This document shows positions 1 to 9,211 of a stretch of 53,115 nucleotides of DNA, in pieces. The position numbers and the translations under genes are program-made. The stretch spans positions 1 through 53,115 of the forward strand of contig JAZLCV010000050.1 in assembly GCA_045614365.1 (NCBI GenBank), in the 5' to 3' direction. Position 1 is the first letter of the stretch. Every line of letters begins with the position of its first letter. The notes under the pieces were generated by a model that ran no database searches, was not told the origin of the DNA, and saw only the letters and a program-made list of their open reading frames with translations. Source of the DNA: SIG480 sp045614365. Lineage in GTDB: Bacteria > Bacillota > Clostridia > Oscillospirales > JAAYXM01.

Positions 1-175
1 TTTCTTTTTCCGAAGACAGCTCGCATATTCTCTCATACGTCCGGTCAGATGAGCCGTCATCTACAAAAATAAACTCGCCTTCAATATTGTTTTCGGAAAG
101 TACGGAATGTATTTCGGAATATGCTTTCCTGATGCATTTTTCTTCATTGTATGCAGGAATAATCACAGATAGCAC
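1..175 (-). CDS. GT2 glycosyltransferase, GtrB/DPM-like (partial, N-terminus only)
   Basis: About 58 N-terminal residues are visible; the rest runs off the left edge. The start is a GTG with a GAGGTG ribosome site 5 bases upstream, and the gene follows the EAL gene by 12 bases. The protein opens with VIIPAYNEE and then has the nucleotide-sugar signature FVDDGSSDRT, as in dolichol-phosphate mannosyltransferases and the bacterial GtrB type that loads a single sugar onto undecaprenyl phosphate. The same operon also carries GtrA and a GtrII-like protein, so a lipid-linked sugar donor role is plausible. That role is inferred, because the C-terminus that would show membrane helices is not in the window. 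A soluble GT2 cannot be excluded. Confidence 0.75.
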   Translation of the reverse strand, partial: MLSVIIPAYNEEKCIRKAYSEIHSVLSENNIEGEFIFVDDGSSDRTYERICELSSEKE

Positions 176-187
176 AAAATCACCTCG

Positions 188-1552
188 CTATTTTTCAAAT
201 AAAGTTTCAAATTTAGCAACCGGCATCGGACGCGAAAAATAATATCCCTGAAGCATATCACAACCGGCTTCAACGGCTGTCTTCCTATGCTCCTCGGTTT
301 CTATTCCTTCGCATAGTGCTTTACATCCCAGATCATGCGCGGTACGTATGATATTTTTCAGAATTAAAAATCCATTGGGGCTTGTTGCATTCTGCGTTAT
401 TGCCTTGTCAATTTTAACAATGCTGATATCAAAGTCCGACAAATCTCCAAAGCCGGTGTATCCCTTGCCGAAATCATCCAGAAGAATCAGAACACCTTTT
501 TCCTTCAGGCAAGCTAAATTCTTCACCATCATACTTTTTTCTTCATTATTAAGACTTTTATCCTCAAGGATTTCAACCGCAATGCACGAAGAATCGATGC
601 CGTATTTCTCAATGATTTTTATTATATTATCTGCAAATTGTTCATCACAAAGAGTGCTTCTTGAAAAGTTGATTGTATATACATATTTTGCGCGGCTTTC
701 TTTATCGCTGGATATCCATTTGCAATTTTTCTCAAAGATGTAATAATCGAATTTTCCATTCAGCCCTACGTTGCTTACTGCCGAAAGAAAAAAGTATGGT
801 GTAAGCACACCCTCGGTTGGAGAATTCAGACGCGACAGGACCTCCGCGCCTATAAGCTTATTGGTTCCTGCATCCATAATCGGCTGATATTCGAGAAAAA
901 ATCTGTTATTATCAATTTCATTCCGGATGCTGTTCTCAATTTTTATTTTTCTTTCAAACTCTTTTCCGTTTGAATTATCCCACTGACAATACAAAGTGCC
1001 TTTATCTTCAGCCATACTGCACGCCTGCTTTGCTCTTGCGAGTGCAGTCTTAAACGGTACATCGGTTGCGCTGGTGCAATGGTAACCGAAATTTGCACGT
1101 ACAACATTAACCGCACTGTGTTTTACGAAAGCTGCGTTGATTTCTTCAAAGCATCCTGCGATACACTTTTCCGTCGCTTCAGCTTCCCTGCTGCTTAGCA
1201 CAACAAAATTATCTTTACCGTAAATCGAAATTTCTCCGTCAGCAGCAATGCAGAAATGTTCAAATAAAATCCTTTTGATCTGCTCGTACATTCTTCCTGC
1301 TTTTGATTCGGAATACAGCCTCTTCACATTATCGAGTGATATTGAAATATATATAACACAACGATTTTTACGGTCACTTCCCGCTTTCTCAAAATCGCTT
1401 TCTATTTTACCTATACCGCAAAAGCTTTTTTCTGCCGTTCCCTTTGCCGTTTTTACGGATTTAACCGTAAAAAACAGACCTATCAGTCCCATCAGGAAAA
1501 AGATCATCACGAGAATAGTTATGATCACATATGGGTATTCAAAAATATGCAT
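188..1552 (-). CDS. Membrane-anchored EAL-domain c-di-GMP phosphodiesterase with degenerate GGDEF
   Basis: A 454-residue protein with one N-terminal helix (about 7-29), a degenerate GGDEF fold (about 60-195, with YGKDNF where GGDEF should be) and a complete EAL domain (about 205-450). EAL residues can be followed: AEVL in place of EAL at 236-239 with Glu237 kept, Asn295 in INFS, Glu327 or Glu330 in VEILE, the DDFG pair at 359-360, Lys380 in VKIDK, Glu415 in CEGIE and QGYYFSRP near 435. The domain should therefore hydrolyse c-di-GMP to pGpG. The GGDEF part cannot be a cyclase and may bind GTP or regulate. AGGAG lies 9 bases before the ATG. The gene sits late in the polysaccharide operon whose first gene is a cyclase, so the two probably set local c-di-GMP. 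Confidence 0.9.
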   Translation of the reverse strand: MHIFEYPYVIITILVMIFFLMGLIGLFFTVKSVKTAKGTAEKSFCGIGKIESDFEKAGSDRKNRCVIYISISLDNVKRLYSESKAGRMYEQIKRILFEHFCIAADGEISIYGKDNFVVLSSREAEATEKCIAGCFEEINAAFVKHSAVNVVRANFGYHCTSATDVPFKTALARAKQACSMAEDKGTLYCQWDNSNGKEFERKIKIENSIRNEIDNNRFFLEYQPIMDAGTNKLIGAEVLSRLNSPTEGVLTPYFFLSAVSNVGLNGKFDYYIFEKNCKWISSDKESRAKYVYTINFSRSTLCDEQFADNIIKIIEKYGIDSSCIAVEILEDKSLNNEEKSMMVKNLACLKEKGVLILLDDFGKGYTGFGDLSDFDISIVKIDKAITQNATSPNGFLILKNIIRTAHDLGCKALCEGIETEEHRKTAVEAGCDMLQGYYFSRPMPVAKFETLFEK

Positions 1553-1571
1553 TTTCTAAAACTCCTGTTGC

Positions 1572-2639
1572 CTATTTTTCAAAAATCGGAAATTCCCTTG
1601 TTCCGGCGGTCCGGCGAAGCCCTCTTTCCTTTGCAACCCGCATACATTTTTCAATATCTCTGCGTGCCGTTTTCTTTCGCCGTATGATTTCCTTTGCCAC
1701 AAAGAAAGGATTAAAAGTAAGCATTGCGCGAAAAACATCAGCCTTTGAAGCTCCGCATCTTTTATGCTCTGCCAGAATCTCAAAAAGGGCGTAGTTTATC
1801 GCATTCTTACCAAATTTTTTACCTGCCGCATTTTTAAGCCATCCGGCATAATTTATGAATTTATTTATATCCGCCTGCTCCTTAAAATAGATGCCTCTTA
1901 TATAAAATGCCTGCATCTCTTCATCCATCTTTTCACCAAGCTGTGACTCATAATATTTTTCCTGTATTCTGAGCACCTCTGTGTTCTGTCTATCACGCGT
2001 TGTGCTTGTAATTTGCTTATCATGAAGCCGGTATATCAGAAGACATTCGGGAAGAATTTTCATTTTCTGATTTGCCATCGCCATTCTCGTCCACAGCTCA
2101 AGGTCTTCCGTGCAGGTATGGGTCGGATCATAATTAAATTTTCTCATAACCTCAGACTTTGCAATAACGCCGGGATGCAGGATGGGATTGGCAACAAGAA
2201 GCATAGCGCGAAGTGCACCGAAATCGCACCGACCTCCGGCTCCTCCCGATGCATACACACCGTTCTTGACCGTCATAAACCGACAGGACGACAAAGAAAC
2301 GTCCGGGTTCTTCTCCATAAATTCATACTGTTTTTCAAGTCTTTCCGGAAGGCAGATATCATCTGCATCCATTCTTGCTATGTATTTGCCTTCGCACAGA
2401 GAAATTGCCTTATTAAGAGAAGACGGAAGCTTGAGATTCACCTCATTCGGATGGACCTTTATCCTGTCATCCTTTGCCGCTAAACCGGCAAGGATATCAC
2501 CTGTCGAATCGGTCGAGCAATCGTTTATAACAATAAGCTCCCAATTTTTGAAGGTCTGATTCCTTACGCTTTCTATTGCTTCCGCAAGATACTCTTCACC
2601 GTTATAAACACTCATAATTACTGATATATCCGGTTTCAT
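1572..2639 (-). CDS. GT2 family glycosyltransferase
   Basis: A GT-A fold inverting glycosyltransferase of about 355 residues. It begins ISVIMSVYNGEEYL, carries INDCSTDST as the nucleotide-binding loop and has DADD as the metal-binding DxD-type motif, followed by LPERLEKQ. No membrane helix is obvious, so it likely acts on the cytoplasmic face on an undecaprenyl-linked acceptor. The ATG at 2639 is preferred because the domain starts right after it. A GTG at 2651 would overlap the upstream stop codon (GTGA) and is also possible. It is the third of three consecutive GT2 genes, each presumably adding one sugar to the repeat unit. The sugar and linkage cannot be told from sequence. Confidence 0.88.
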   Translation of the reverse strand: MKPDISVIMSVYNGEEYLAEAIESVRNQTFKNWELIVINDCSTDSTGDILAGLAAKDDRIKVHPNEVNLKLPSSLNKAISLCEGKYIARMDADDICLPERLEKQYEFMEKNPDVSLSSCRFMTVKNGVYASGGAGGRCDFGALRAMLLVANPILHPGVIAKSEVMRKFNYDPTHTCTEDLELWTRMAMANQKMKILPECLLIYRLHDKQITSTTRDRQNTEVLRIQEKYYESQLGEKMDEEMQAFYIRGIYFKEQADINKFINYAGWLKNAAGKKFGKNAINYALFEILAEHKRCGASKADVFRAMLTFNPFFVAKEIIRRKKTARRDIEKCMRVAKERGLRRTAGTREFPIFEK

Positions 2640-2647
2640 AATCTGCG

Positions 2648-3667
2648 TCACCCTTTCCTGAGAACAGTTTTAATAATTTTGCACAGGTTTAGAAATCTGA
2701 ACGCCACTATGTATTGTTTTCTCTTCATAAGTGACACCGTTATCCTGCTTTTGGGCGAAATTTTTTCAAATTCTGCATTTGAAATCTTTTCACTGTGCAA
2801 AGAATTTATAATATTCGCTTTAAGCGTTTTTGCGCTTTTGAAATGATTTCCTTCGGCTGCCGCCGCAAGTATTGCAAAGCACATAAAGCACGAATACCTG
2901 CACATCTGTTCTTCAAAATCAACAACTTTCCTTATATCCGTCTTGTATATTTCATTTATGATATCTTCCACAAGATAAATCTGTCCTGCATTAAATCCCT
3001 TTGACATTGAACCTTCCCGCACAGTATACAAATACGCGGCTTTGCTGCTTATATATACGCTTTTTGCATCAAGGTAGCAAGGAACAACACAGCACAAATC
3101 TTCCCCCAGCGAGATTTTTTCATTCATATTAAGCTGATGCGGAACAATAATCTCCCGCTTTATTGCTTTGCCTGACAAATAATACGAAATATGGTTCATA
3201 TTTTTGTCCATCAGAAGTCTCGGATAAATATATTTTTCAATATCATTTTCCCCGTAGAAGCCTTCCTCAAGACCGTCGTTTGTGATGTTTACTGTTTTTC
3301 CGTTTTTCACCCATTTATACGAAAAAGATACGATTTCGCAATCCGTTTCTTTTATCCTGTTGTATGCATATTCAAGCGTGTCACGTTCAATAAGGTCATC
3401 AGAATCAAGGTTGAATATGTATTCTCCCTCTGCAATCTTTATACCGGAGCGCCTTGCAGCGGCAAGTCCGGCATTTTCTTTGTGAATAACCTTTATGCGG
3501 GAATCCTTTTTCTTGTAATCATCGCAAATCCCGGAGCAGACATCCTTTGAACCATCATCAACCAAAATAAGCTCGAAATCAGAAAAAGTCTGTCCGAGAA
3601 CACTCTCTACACAAGCGGGTAAATATTCCTCTACATTATAAACAGGCACTATTACAGAAAAAAACAT
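2648..3667 (-). CDS. GT2 family glycosyltransferase
   Basis: A GT2 enzyme of about 339 residues. The N-terminus reads FFSVIVPVYNVEEYL, followed by LVDDGSKD and the metal-binding LDSDD motif, with the ENAGLAAARRSG stretch typical of this family. The ATG at 3667 is chosen because AGGTG sits 6 bases upstream. A GTG nine bases earlier has no ribosome site of its own. Its start lies 9 bases after the stop of the preceding GT2, and its end touches the next GT2, so the three should be translated as a coupled block. Like its neighbours it most likely extends the lipid-linked exopolysaccharide repeat unit in the cytoplasm. The donor sugar is unknown. Confidence 0.88.
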   Translation of the reverse strand: MFFSVIVPVYNVEEYLPACVESVLGQTFSDFELILVDDGSKDVCSGICDDYKKKDSRIKVIHKENAGLAAARRSGIKIAEGEYIFNLDSDDLIERDTLEYAYNRIKETDCEIVSFSYKWVKNGKTVNITNDGLEEGFYGENDIEKYIYPRLLMDKNMNHISYYLSGKAIKREIIVPHQLNMNEKISLGEDLCCVVPCYLDAKSVYISSKAAYLYTVREGSMSKGFNAGQIYLVEDIINEIYKTDIRKVVDFEEQMCRYSCFMCFAILAAAAEGNHFKSAKTLKANIINSLHSEKISNAEFEKISPKSRITVSLMKRKQYIVAFRFLNLCKIIKTVLRKG

Positions 3668-3676
3668 ATCCTTCAC

Positions 3677-4777
3677 CTATCTGCTTTTTAATCCGACGAG
3701 CTTTTTTAGCCGGAAATACAGTCTGCTGCGCAGTCCCACAAGTATTTTTAACAGAAAATATAATCTGTATCTGATCCCGTAAGCGAATATTCTTTGCACA
3801 AAAGGTAATTTGCATATGGGATATGCCTTTAGAGCACTTACGGTAAGGCTGTGAGTGCACACTGTTTTGAGCCTCTTCCTTAACCGGCTGTACTTGATGC
3901 GGTTATCCTCTGCATACATTACCTCCTGCGAGCAGATAACCCTGCACATTGCCTGCCAGAATCTGTAGATATAAATCCTGTATTCTTCAGGCTTTGCCAT
4001 CCTGTCAAACCGTTCTTTGACCTTTTTTACAAACACAAGGCTTTTTTCAAATCTATCCTCTTTGTATCCTTTTGAAATAGACTCTCCGTTTCTACAGTAA
4101 TTGTAAAACGCATCGGCTGTTCCGGTAGCTTTTCGTATACAGGATATATAGTCTATCATAAACAGCGCATCTTCCGAAATTGTCTCTCTCTCGGACTCAA
4201 AAACAATATTGTTCTTTTTTATTATTTCGTGGCGGAACAAATTTTTCCAGATGCTCATCCCATATTTGCTGTCATCCTCATCCTCCGGCAATGCTCCGAC
4301 AATACCGAGCCCCAGCTCACGCAGTTCTTCTTCAGTCTCAAAATTAGTGTCCCCGGTAAAATATGTTTTGCGCTCACAGCCGCCGGCTTCACTGAACATA
4401 GTTCCGTCCACGGACAAAAATCCCGACATCACAAGATCTGAATTGTATTTTTCAGCTTTTTCATAAAGCGTTTTAAACATATCAGGTTCAACGAAATCGT
4501 CAGAATCAACAAATCCGATATATTCACCCGCGGCAATCTGCAGCCCTGCATTGCGCGCAAGTCCCGCGCCTTCATTCTGCTTGTGAATAACCTTTATGCG
4601 AAAATCCTCTGTTGCCATCCTATCGCACATCTGCGGAGATTCATCACGCGAGGAATCGTCCACAAGTATTATCTCAATATCGTCAAGAGTCTGGTTTTTA
4701 AGGGAATTCACGCATCTTTCAAGATACGCTTCTGCATTATATACAGGAACAATAACGCTTACCTTTGGCTGTGTCAC
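3677..4777 (-). CDS. GT2 family glycosyltransferase with duplicated C-terminal tail
   Basis: A GT2 enzyme of about 366 residues with VSVIVPVYNAEAYL, LVDDSSRDES and VDSDDFVEP motifs. The start is a GTG at 4777 with GAGGTG 5 bases upstream. The longer TTG start at 4792 has no ribosome site. It begins 4 bases after the stop of the GT4 gene. The last 30 residues are a tandem duplication: RLYFLLKILVGLRS followed by RLYFRLKKLVGLKS. These two basic, hydrophobic 14-mers look like a peripheral membrane-binding helix repeated twice. The role is presumably repeat-unit extension at the inner membrane face. The sugar specificity cannot be read from the sequence. Confidence 0.87.
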   Translation of the reverse strand: MTQPKVSVIVPVYNAEAYLERCVNSLKNQTLDDIEIILVDDSSRDESPQMCDRMATEDFRIKVIHKQNEGAGLARNAGLQIAAGEYIGFVDSDDFVEPDMFKTLYEKAEKYNSDLVMSGFLSVDGTMFSEAGGCERKTYFTGDTNFETEEELRELGLGIVGALPEDEDDSKYGMSIWKNLFRHEIIKKNNIVFESERETISEDALFMIDYISCIRKATGTADAFYNYCRNGESISKGYKEDRFEKSLVFVKKVKERFDRMAKPEEYRIYIYRFWQAMCRVICSQEVMYAEDNRIKYSRLRKRLKTVCTHSLTVSALKAYPICKLPFVQRIFAYGIRYRLYFLLKILVGLRSRLYFRLKKLVGLKSR

Positions 4778-4781
4778 GGTC

Positions 4782-5990
4782 TCACCTCGCAACTAATTTC
4801 TCGTATTCCTTAATTAAAATATCACTGTACGCTTCAACGCTGAGAATGTTATCTTTTTCTTTTTTGCAATTTTCCCGAAGAGTTCCGTAGTACTCCCCGT
4901 TTTCAACGGTTTCCTTTATTTTTATCGCAATTGCTTCAGGAGTGGGAGTATTTACAAGCGTCCCCGTAACGCCGTCCTTTACAAGCTCTGCCATACCGCC
5001 GCTGTTCATCGTAATAACAGGAACACCCATACAATGCGCTTCAAGAATTGAAAGCGGGCAGTTTTCATAGCATACAGACGGCAAAATAAGAACTTTTGCG
5101 TTTTTCACAAGCTCCGTAAGCCTGTCACCCGTAAGAAATCCCGTAAGTTCAACATTCGGAATACCTTTCAGAACATCCTCGTCCGGGCCGTTTCCTGCGA
5201 CCTTGAAAATATATTCCGGCAAAAGGCGCGCCGTTTCTGCGATGTATCGGGTTCCTTTTTCTTCGGAAAGCCGCCCGACAAACACAATGTAGTTTTCTTC
5301 CTTCCGGTCTGATCCTTTAAAGCTTTCTTTGTTTATAAAGTTATGTACGGTTTTGGTTTTCCCTTTGTAATATTTTTTTGCCGCAAGAAGCTTTTTCTCA
5401 AGGAAATTGCTCGGACAAACAAACAAATCCACCTTTTTGTAAGTGCGCAACCATGAATAAAGCTTTGCCTCAACAACGCCCAAAACGCTTTTGACAACAG
5501 AACCGTGAATGCATTTGTTCTTGATACAGTTGATATGTGAGCCCCCAACGCACTTTTCACAAGGGCAATTTTTATCAAAGTTGTAAAGCAGGTGATTCGG
5601 GCAAATCATCTGATAGTCATGAACGGTCTGAACAAGCGGAACACCCTTTTTCTTAATTCCGTAAATTATAGATGGAGTAAGCTGAAAATTTATGTTGTTC
5701 ATATGAACTATATCCGGCTTGAAATCATCTATTACCTGCATAATTTTCTTTCTTGCCTCAAAGGAATATATTATTTTGAACGGATAGAGAAATCTTCCGA
5801 TTCCTTTCGAGTGAAAATCCATATTCTGCGTGTATTTTCCTGCAGAGTTTCCTACCGTGTTTTTCTCATCATACATTCCGAAATACTCAACATCATGTCC
5901 AATCTTCCGAAGATGTTCACCGAGGGACAGCATATAGCTTTCACTCCCCCCACGCGGGTACAGAAACTTATTTACCATCAGAATCCTCAT
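4782..5990 (-). CDS. GT4 family glycosyltransferase with a cysteine cluster
   Basis: A 402-residue GT-B retaining glycosyltransferase. The N-terminal acceptor domain starts MRILMVNKFLYPRGGSE. The C-terminal donor domain contains IVFVGRLSEEKG and the EX7E catalytic signature YENCPLSILEA. Between about 131 and 165 there is a cluster of cysteines (CPNH, CPCEKC, then two more), seen in a GT4 subgroup and possibly binding a metal. That metal role is inference. The ATG overlaps the stop of the upstream polymerase gene (ATGA), which suggests translational coupling. Its product probably transfers a sugar to the undecaprenyl-linked intermediate in the exopolysaccharide pathway. Confidence 0.88.
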   Translation of the reverse strand: MRILMVNKFLYPRGGSESYMLSLGEHLRKIGHDVEYFGMYDEKNTVGNSAGKYTQNMDFHSKGIGRFLYPFKIIYSFEARKKIMQVIDDFKPDIVHMNNINFQLTPSIIYGIKKKGVPLVQTVHDYQMICPNHLLYNFDKNCPCEKCVGGSHINCIKNKCIHGSVVKSVLGVVEAKLYSWLRTYKKVDLFVCPSNFLEKKLLAAKKYYKGKTKTVHNFINKESFKGSDRKEENYIVFVGRLSEEKGTRYIAETARLLPEYIFKVAGNGPDEDVLKGIPNVELTGFLTGDRLTELVKNAKVLILPSVCYENCPLSILEAHCMGVPVITMNSGGMAELVKDGVTGTLVNTPTPEAIAIKIKETVENGEYYGTLRENCKKEKDNILSVEAYSDILIKEYEKLVAR

Positions 5991-7291
5991 AACAACGAGT
6001 CACTTTCCTCTTCTCTGTTTTCTTCTGAAACATATCCAAACAACTTAAGCTCTTTGTTTCGCACATTTTCATCAAAGCTGTTTCCCATCATAAGCATTGC
6101 CAGAACGCCCGTAAGTAACGGATAGTTCATTGTATTGTCCGTTGAAGATACGATTATAAGGTATACGGTAAGCATAAACGTGATTATTGCATTTTCCACG
6201 TTACCGTGCCTTCCGAAATACCACACGCGAACCAGCGTCATCGAAACAAGCCATATAATATATCCCCAGAAGCCAAGATCAATGAAATGCTGGAGAAAAT
6301 CGTTATGAATCGAGGCAACGCCTATGTTCATAAATGTATTGAGCTGATATGTGAGAAACCCTATTCCGTTACCTGCAAAGCCCGGATCAAACTCATAAAA
6401 ATCATCTACGGCATTATAAATCCCGACACGGCCGCTCGTGTTTATTCCGGCTTTTTCCAGAAGCGCGAACGCATCTCCCTTTATAAGGGCAATATATCCT
6501 ATAAGAAGGAGAATTACGGCAACAGTAAACAGTGTAACAAGCCTGCTCGCTGTTTTTTTATTATAATGCGCAATGAATTTTAAAAGATATCCGAACATAA
6601 GCGCTATTACAATTGCGATAATTGCAATTCGTTTGAACGCCGACAGGAAACAGAAAACGCTTAAAATGAGCAAAATGAAATATACTGCATCCTTTCGTGG
6701 TTTAAAAAGCATATATATAAGATATGCACCAAGACAGAATGCAAGCTCGTGAATTTCTGCCTGAACAATAATATCTCCAGTTACATCTGCAAACGTAACT
6801 ACAAGAGTTACGAATTCCGAAAAGTAATTTCCTATGCCATTCTCTGCAATAACCGTAATAATCATAAGTATGTTGGCAATCAGAATGGCAAGAAGATTAT
6901 ACCATACACCGCGCTTGCCGAAGATATAAAGCATTGCTCCGGCTGCCAGCGCAAAGGACAGCATATTCATATATACAAATGAGCTTGAAAGTCCTCTTGA
7001 AATAACGCTGATATCCACCGTTTCCATAAACCATATAAACAGTGAAACCGCAGTGGTAACGGCAAGCGGAATACTGTAAATGCACGCCTCGCTAAAAGCC
7101 GTAAAACCTCTTGCAATATTAGGTTTGTACAAGAAAATCAGTGTTGCGGAAAAGAAGAGAACAAGGGCAAACGCGTGGCGGTATGTAACATGCAAGCCCA
7201 AATCAATGTATTCATTGAGAAAATAATACATCATCACCGCTATAACCATAAAGTAAAACGCTTTTGTTTTTTGGAGAAGCTTACCTTCCAC
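5987..7291 (-). CDS. Wzy-like O-antigen/exopolysaccharide polymerase
   Basis: A 434-residue polytopic membrane protein with roughly ten to twelve hydrophobic helices. It has a long extracytoplasmic stretch at about 265-330, including ASIHNDFLQHFIDLGFWG, the region where O-antigen ligase/polymerase (Wzy_C, PF04932) proteins carry the motif HNxxLxxxxxxGxxG. GTG start with an AAGGGGGGA ribosome site. In a Wzx/Wzy-dependent pathway it would join flipped repeat units on the outer membrane face, with chain length set by the Wzz-like protein encoded immediately upstream. Polymerase rather than ligase is inferred from the operon, because Gram-positives usually have no lipid A ligase. Confidence 0.82.
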   Translation of the reverse strand: MEGKLLQKTKAFYFMVIAVMMYYFLNEYIDLGLHVTYRHAFALVLFFSATLIFLYKPNIARGFTAFSEACIYSIPLAVTTAVSLFIWFMETVDISVISRGLSSSFVYMNMLSFALAAGAMLYIFGKRGVWYNLLAILIANILMIITVIAENGIGNYFSEFVTLVVTFADVTGDIIVQAEIHELAFCLGAYLIYMLFKPRKDAVYFILLILSVFCFLSAFKRIAIIAIVIALMFGYLLKFIAHYNKKTASRLVTLFTVAVILLLIGYIALIKGDAFALLEKAGINTSGRVGIYNAVDDFYEFDPGFAGNGIGFLTYQLNTFMNIGVASIHNDFLQHFIDLGFWGYIIWLVSMTLVRVWYFGRHGNVENAIITFMLTVYLIIVSSTDNTMNYPLLTGVLAMLMMGNSFDENVRNKELKLFGYVSEENREEESDSLL

Positions 7292-7324
7292 GCAACTGTC
7301 CCCCCTTTCTTCCGAAAACTATAA

Positions 7325-9190
7325 TTACAATAAGTCTTTTTCCTTCAAATCGGAAGTATAGCTTTTTTTGCTTCCGATTGCTTCGGAAAGCAGTTTTCTT
7401 GCCGTTTTATTCTCTTTGAAGGTCTCGGCAATACCGATCTTATACTCAATCACAACATCTCTGTGCTCTTCTCTTTCATCAAGACGAAGCCTGAAGAGTC
7501 TCATTATATCCTCAATCGTGATGTAATCCGATTCTTCCGTCAGCATAACAAAGCTGCCGTTGCCGTTATAAATATACTCGGTTTTTGATTTTCCGAAGGT
7601 TTCTTTTATGTAGGTTGTGAACATCTTTATAATTCCGTCGCCCACATCTCTTGAATACTCCGTGTTGATATGCACCAGATTGGATATATCAACCATGCAG
7701 TACACAACGCCGTCATCAAGAAGCTTTTTATCCTTAGCTTTTAAGTATTTATCAAGATATGCCCTGTTGCCATATCCGGTAAGATGATCTGTATAGAAAA
7801 TATAATTTATTATATCTCCCGCGCGACCTAACACAATTGCCCCTCCGCAGCAAACAACAACAAGGAAGAAAAATGCAATTGCCGTATACAAAGGCACATT
7901 AACACTTTCTCTTATAGAAGCCGAAGACAGTACCGAAATGTAGCTTGCACCCAAATACTTATTGTATTCGTCATTGGTTTCCATTGTTATACCGTAAAGT
8001 GAGGTCAGTTCCTCAAGAAGTGTGTTGATTTCACTCTCAACATTTTCTCTTATAGCGGCATATTGCGTGTTGCAAAGCTCTGTGCAGGTTTTTCCGGAAG
8101 CTTTACACTGCTCTCCGCAATTGCCGGTACAATTCGAGAAGGTATTTATAACATATGTGCAGTATGCGGAATCTATAATAGAGTGTTCACGGCTTTCTTT
8201 GTGGTCTCTCCAGCTGTAAATCAACTCATCATATGTTACGGTCTGATCACCTATGTACTCCTGCAGATTTCTTTCATGAAGATTATCAAGAATATACTCA
8301 TAAGAGATATTTGTATTTCCCGAATCTCTCATTTTTGTGACATACGCATCAATTACAGTTACAACATCCTCCACAATACTTGCATCCTTTGCATTGGAAA
8401 TGTTGTTATTGTCTATTCTTGTTGTATAATCTGAAATGAGAACTGATTTGTTTTTTGTTATCTGATACTTATAGATTTTTGAGAAAAGGGATGAAACCTT
8501 CACCTGCCTTAAATAGTTGAAATCATCGGCAAGCTCCGCAAACGACATTCCCGTCTCGGTTGATCTGTAATAATTGTTCTGCTCCATTCTTTGATACAAT
8601 GTATTGAGTGTATTCTCTATGCTTGCATCAATCAATTCCATCATCTCAATAAAATCGTAATCATTTTTATCAAGATTTTCAATAGTGTTGTTTGCGGGCG
8701 CAACATTTACATACTTTTGACTGAAGCGTTCAAAATAGACATCCAGTGTCTCATCGAGTATTGTTCTTGCAAAATCAGCGCCCTCTCCGCTTGTCGCTGC
8801 AAAAGAAACAATAAACGTGCTTGGTTCATATATATATTCTTCGCCCTCTTCAAGCTTTGCCTCTTTCTGCGCAACTTTGTCCTTATCCTCAATAGGAGTT
8901 ATATTTATTCTCGAAATAAGGCTGTCAACCGAATAGATTCCGGTAAGACCCATTTTGTCAACAACCTTCGACATTACTGCAGATGATTTTATTTCGTTTA
9001 CGTCAAGCTTATCACCCGTCGGCGCAAGACCTTTTTCCGCCTGTTCGTCATTGTAATGGATAACCTCTGACGCTATGTATGAATTCGATCTTGAAAGCTT
9101 GAAATAAACAGCATACGTAGCCACAAGACAAAAAACTATTATCAGCGGTAGAATTTTTTTTAAATATCTTAAAATCTGAAAACTTTTCAT
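7325..9190 (-). CDS. Wzz-like chain-length protein fused to a degenerate GGDEF domain
   Basis: A 621-residue protein with an unusual architecture. Helix 1 (about 13-31) is followed by a large extracytoplasmic region (about 32-432) resembling Wzz/capsule-chain-length proteins. Helix 2 is at about 433-455, and a cytoplasmic GGDEF-type domain follows (about 465-610). The GGDEF fold is recognised by DHLTGYGNR at 468-476 and MVDISNL near 500, but the active site reads GNGSF at 543-547 and there is no RxxD inhibitory site. It is therefore not expected to make c-di-GMP. The outer region has six cysteines between 344 and 373, possibly disulfide bonded. The GGDEF-like domain sits where Gram-positive systems usually place a BY-kinase, which is absent here. 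GGGAGG lies 6 bases before the ATG. Confidence 0.8.
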   Translation of the reverse strand: MKSFQILRYLKKILPLIIVFCLVATYAVYFKLSRSNSYIASEVIHYNDEQAEKGLAPTGDKLDVNEIKSSAVMSKVVDKMGLTGIYSVDSLISRINITPIEDKDKVAQKEAKLEEGEEYIYEPSTFIVSFAATSGEGADFARTILDETLDVYFERFSQKYVNVAPANNTIENLDKNDYDFIEMMELIDASIENTLNTLYQRMEQNNYYRSTETGMSFAELADDFNYLRQVKVSSLFSKIYKYQITKNKSVLISDYTTRIDNNNISNAKDASIVEDVVTVIDAYVTKMRDSGNTNISYEYILDNLHERNLQEYIGDQTVTYDELIYSWRDHKESREHSIIDSAYCTYVINTFSNCTGNCGEQCKASGKTCTELCNTQYAAIRENVESEINTLLEELTSLYGITMETNDEYNKYLGASYISVLSSASIRESVNVPLYTAIAFFFLVVVCCGGAIVLGRAGDIINYIFYTDHLTGYGNRAYLDKYLKAKDKKLLDDGVVYCMVDISNLVHINTEYSRDVGDGIIKMFTTYIKETFGKSKTEYIYNGNGSFVMLTEESDYITIEDIMRLFRLRLDEREEHRDVVIEYKIGIAETFKENKTARKLLSEAIGSKKSYTSDLKEKDLL

Positions 9191-9211
9191 TTTTATCCTC
9201 CCTCAGATAAC

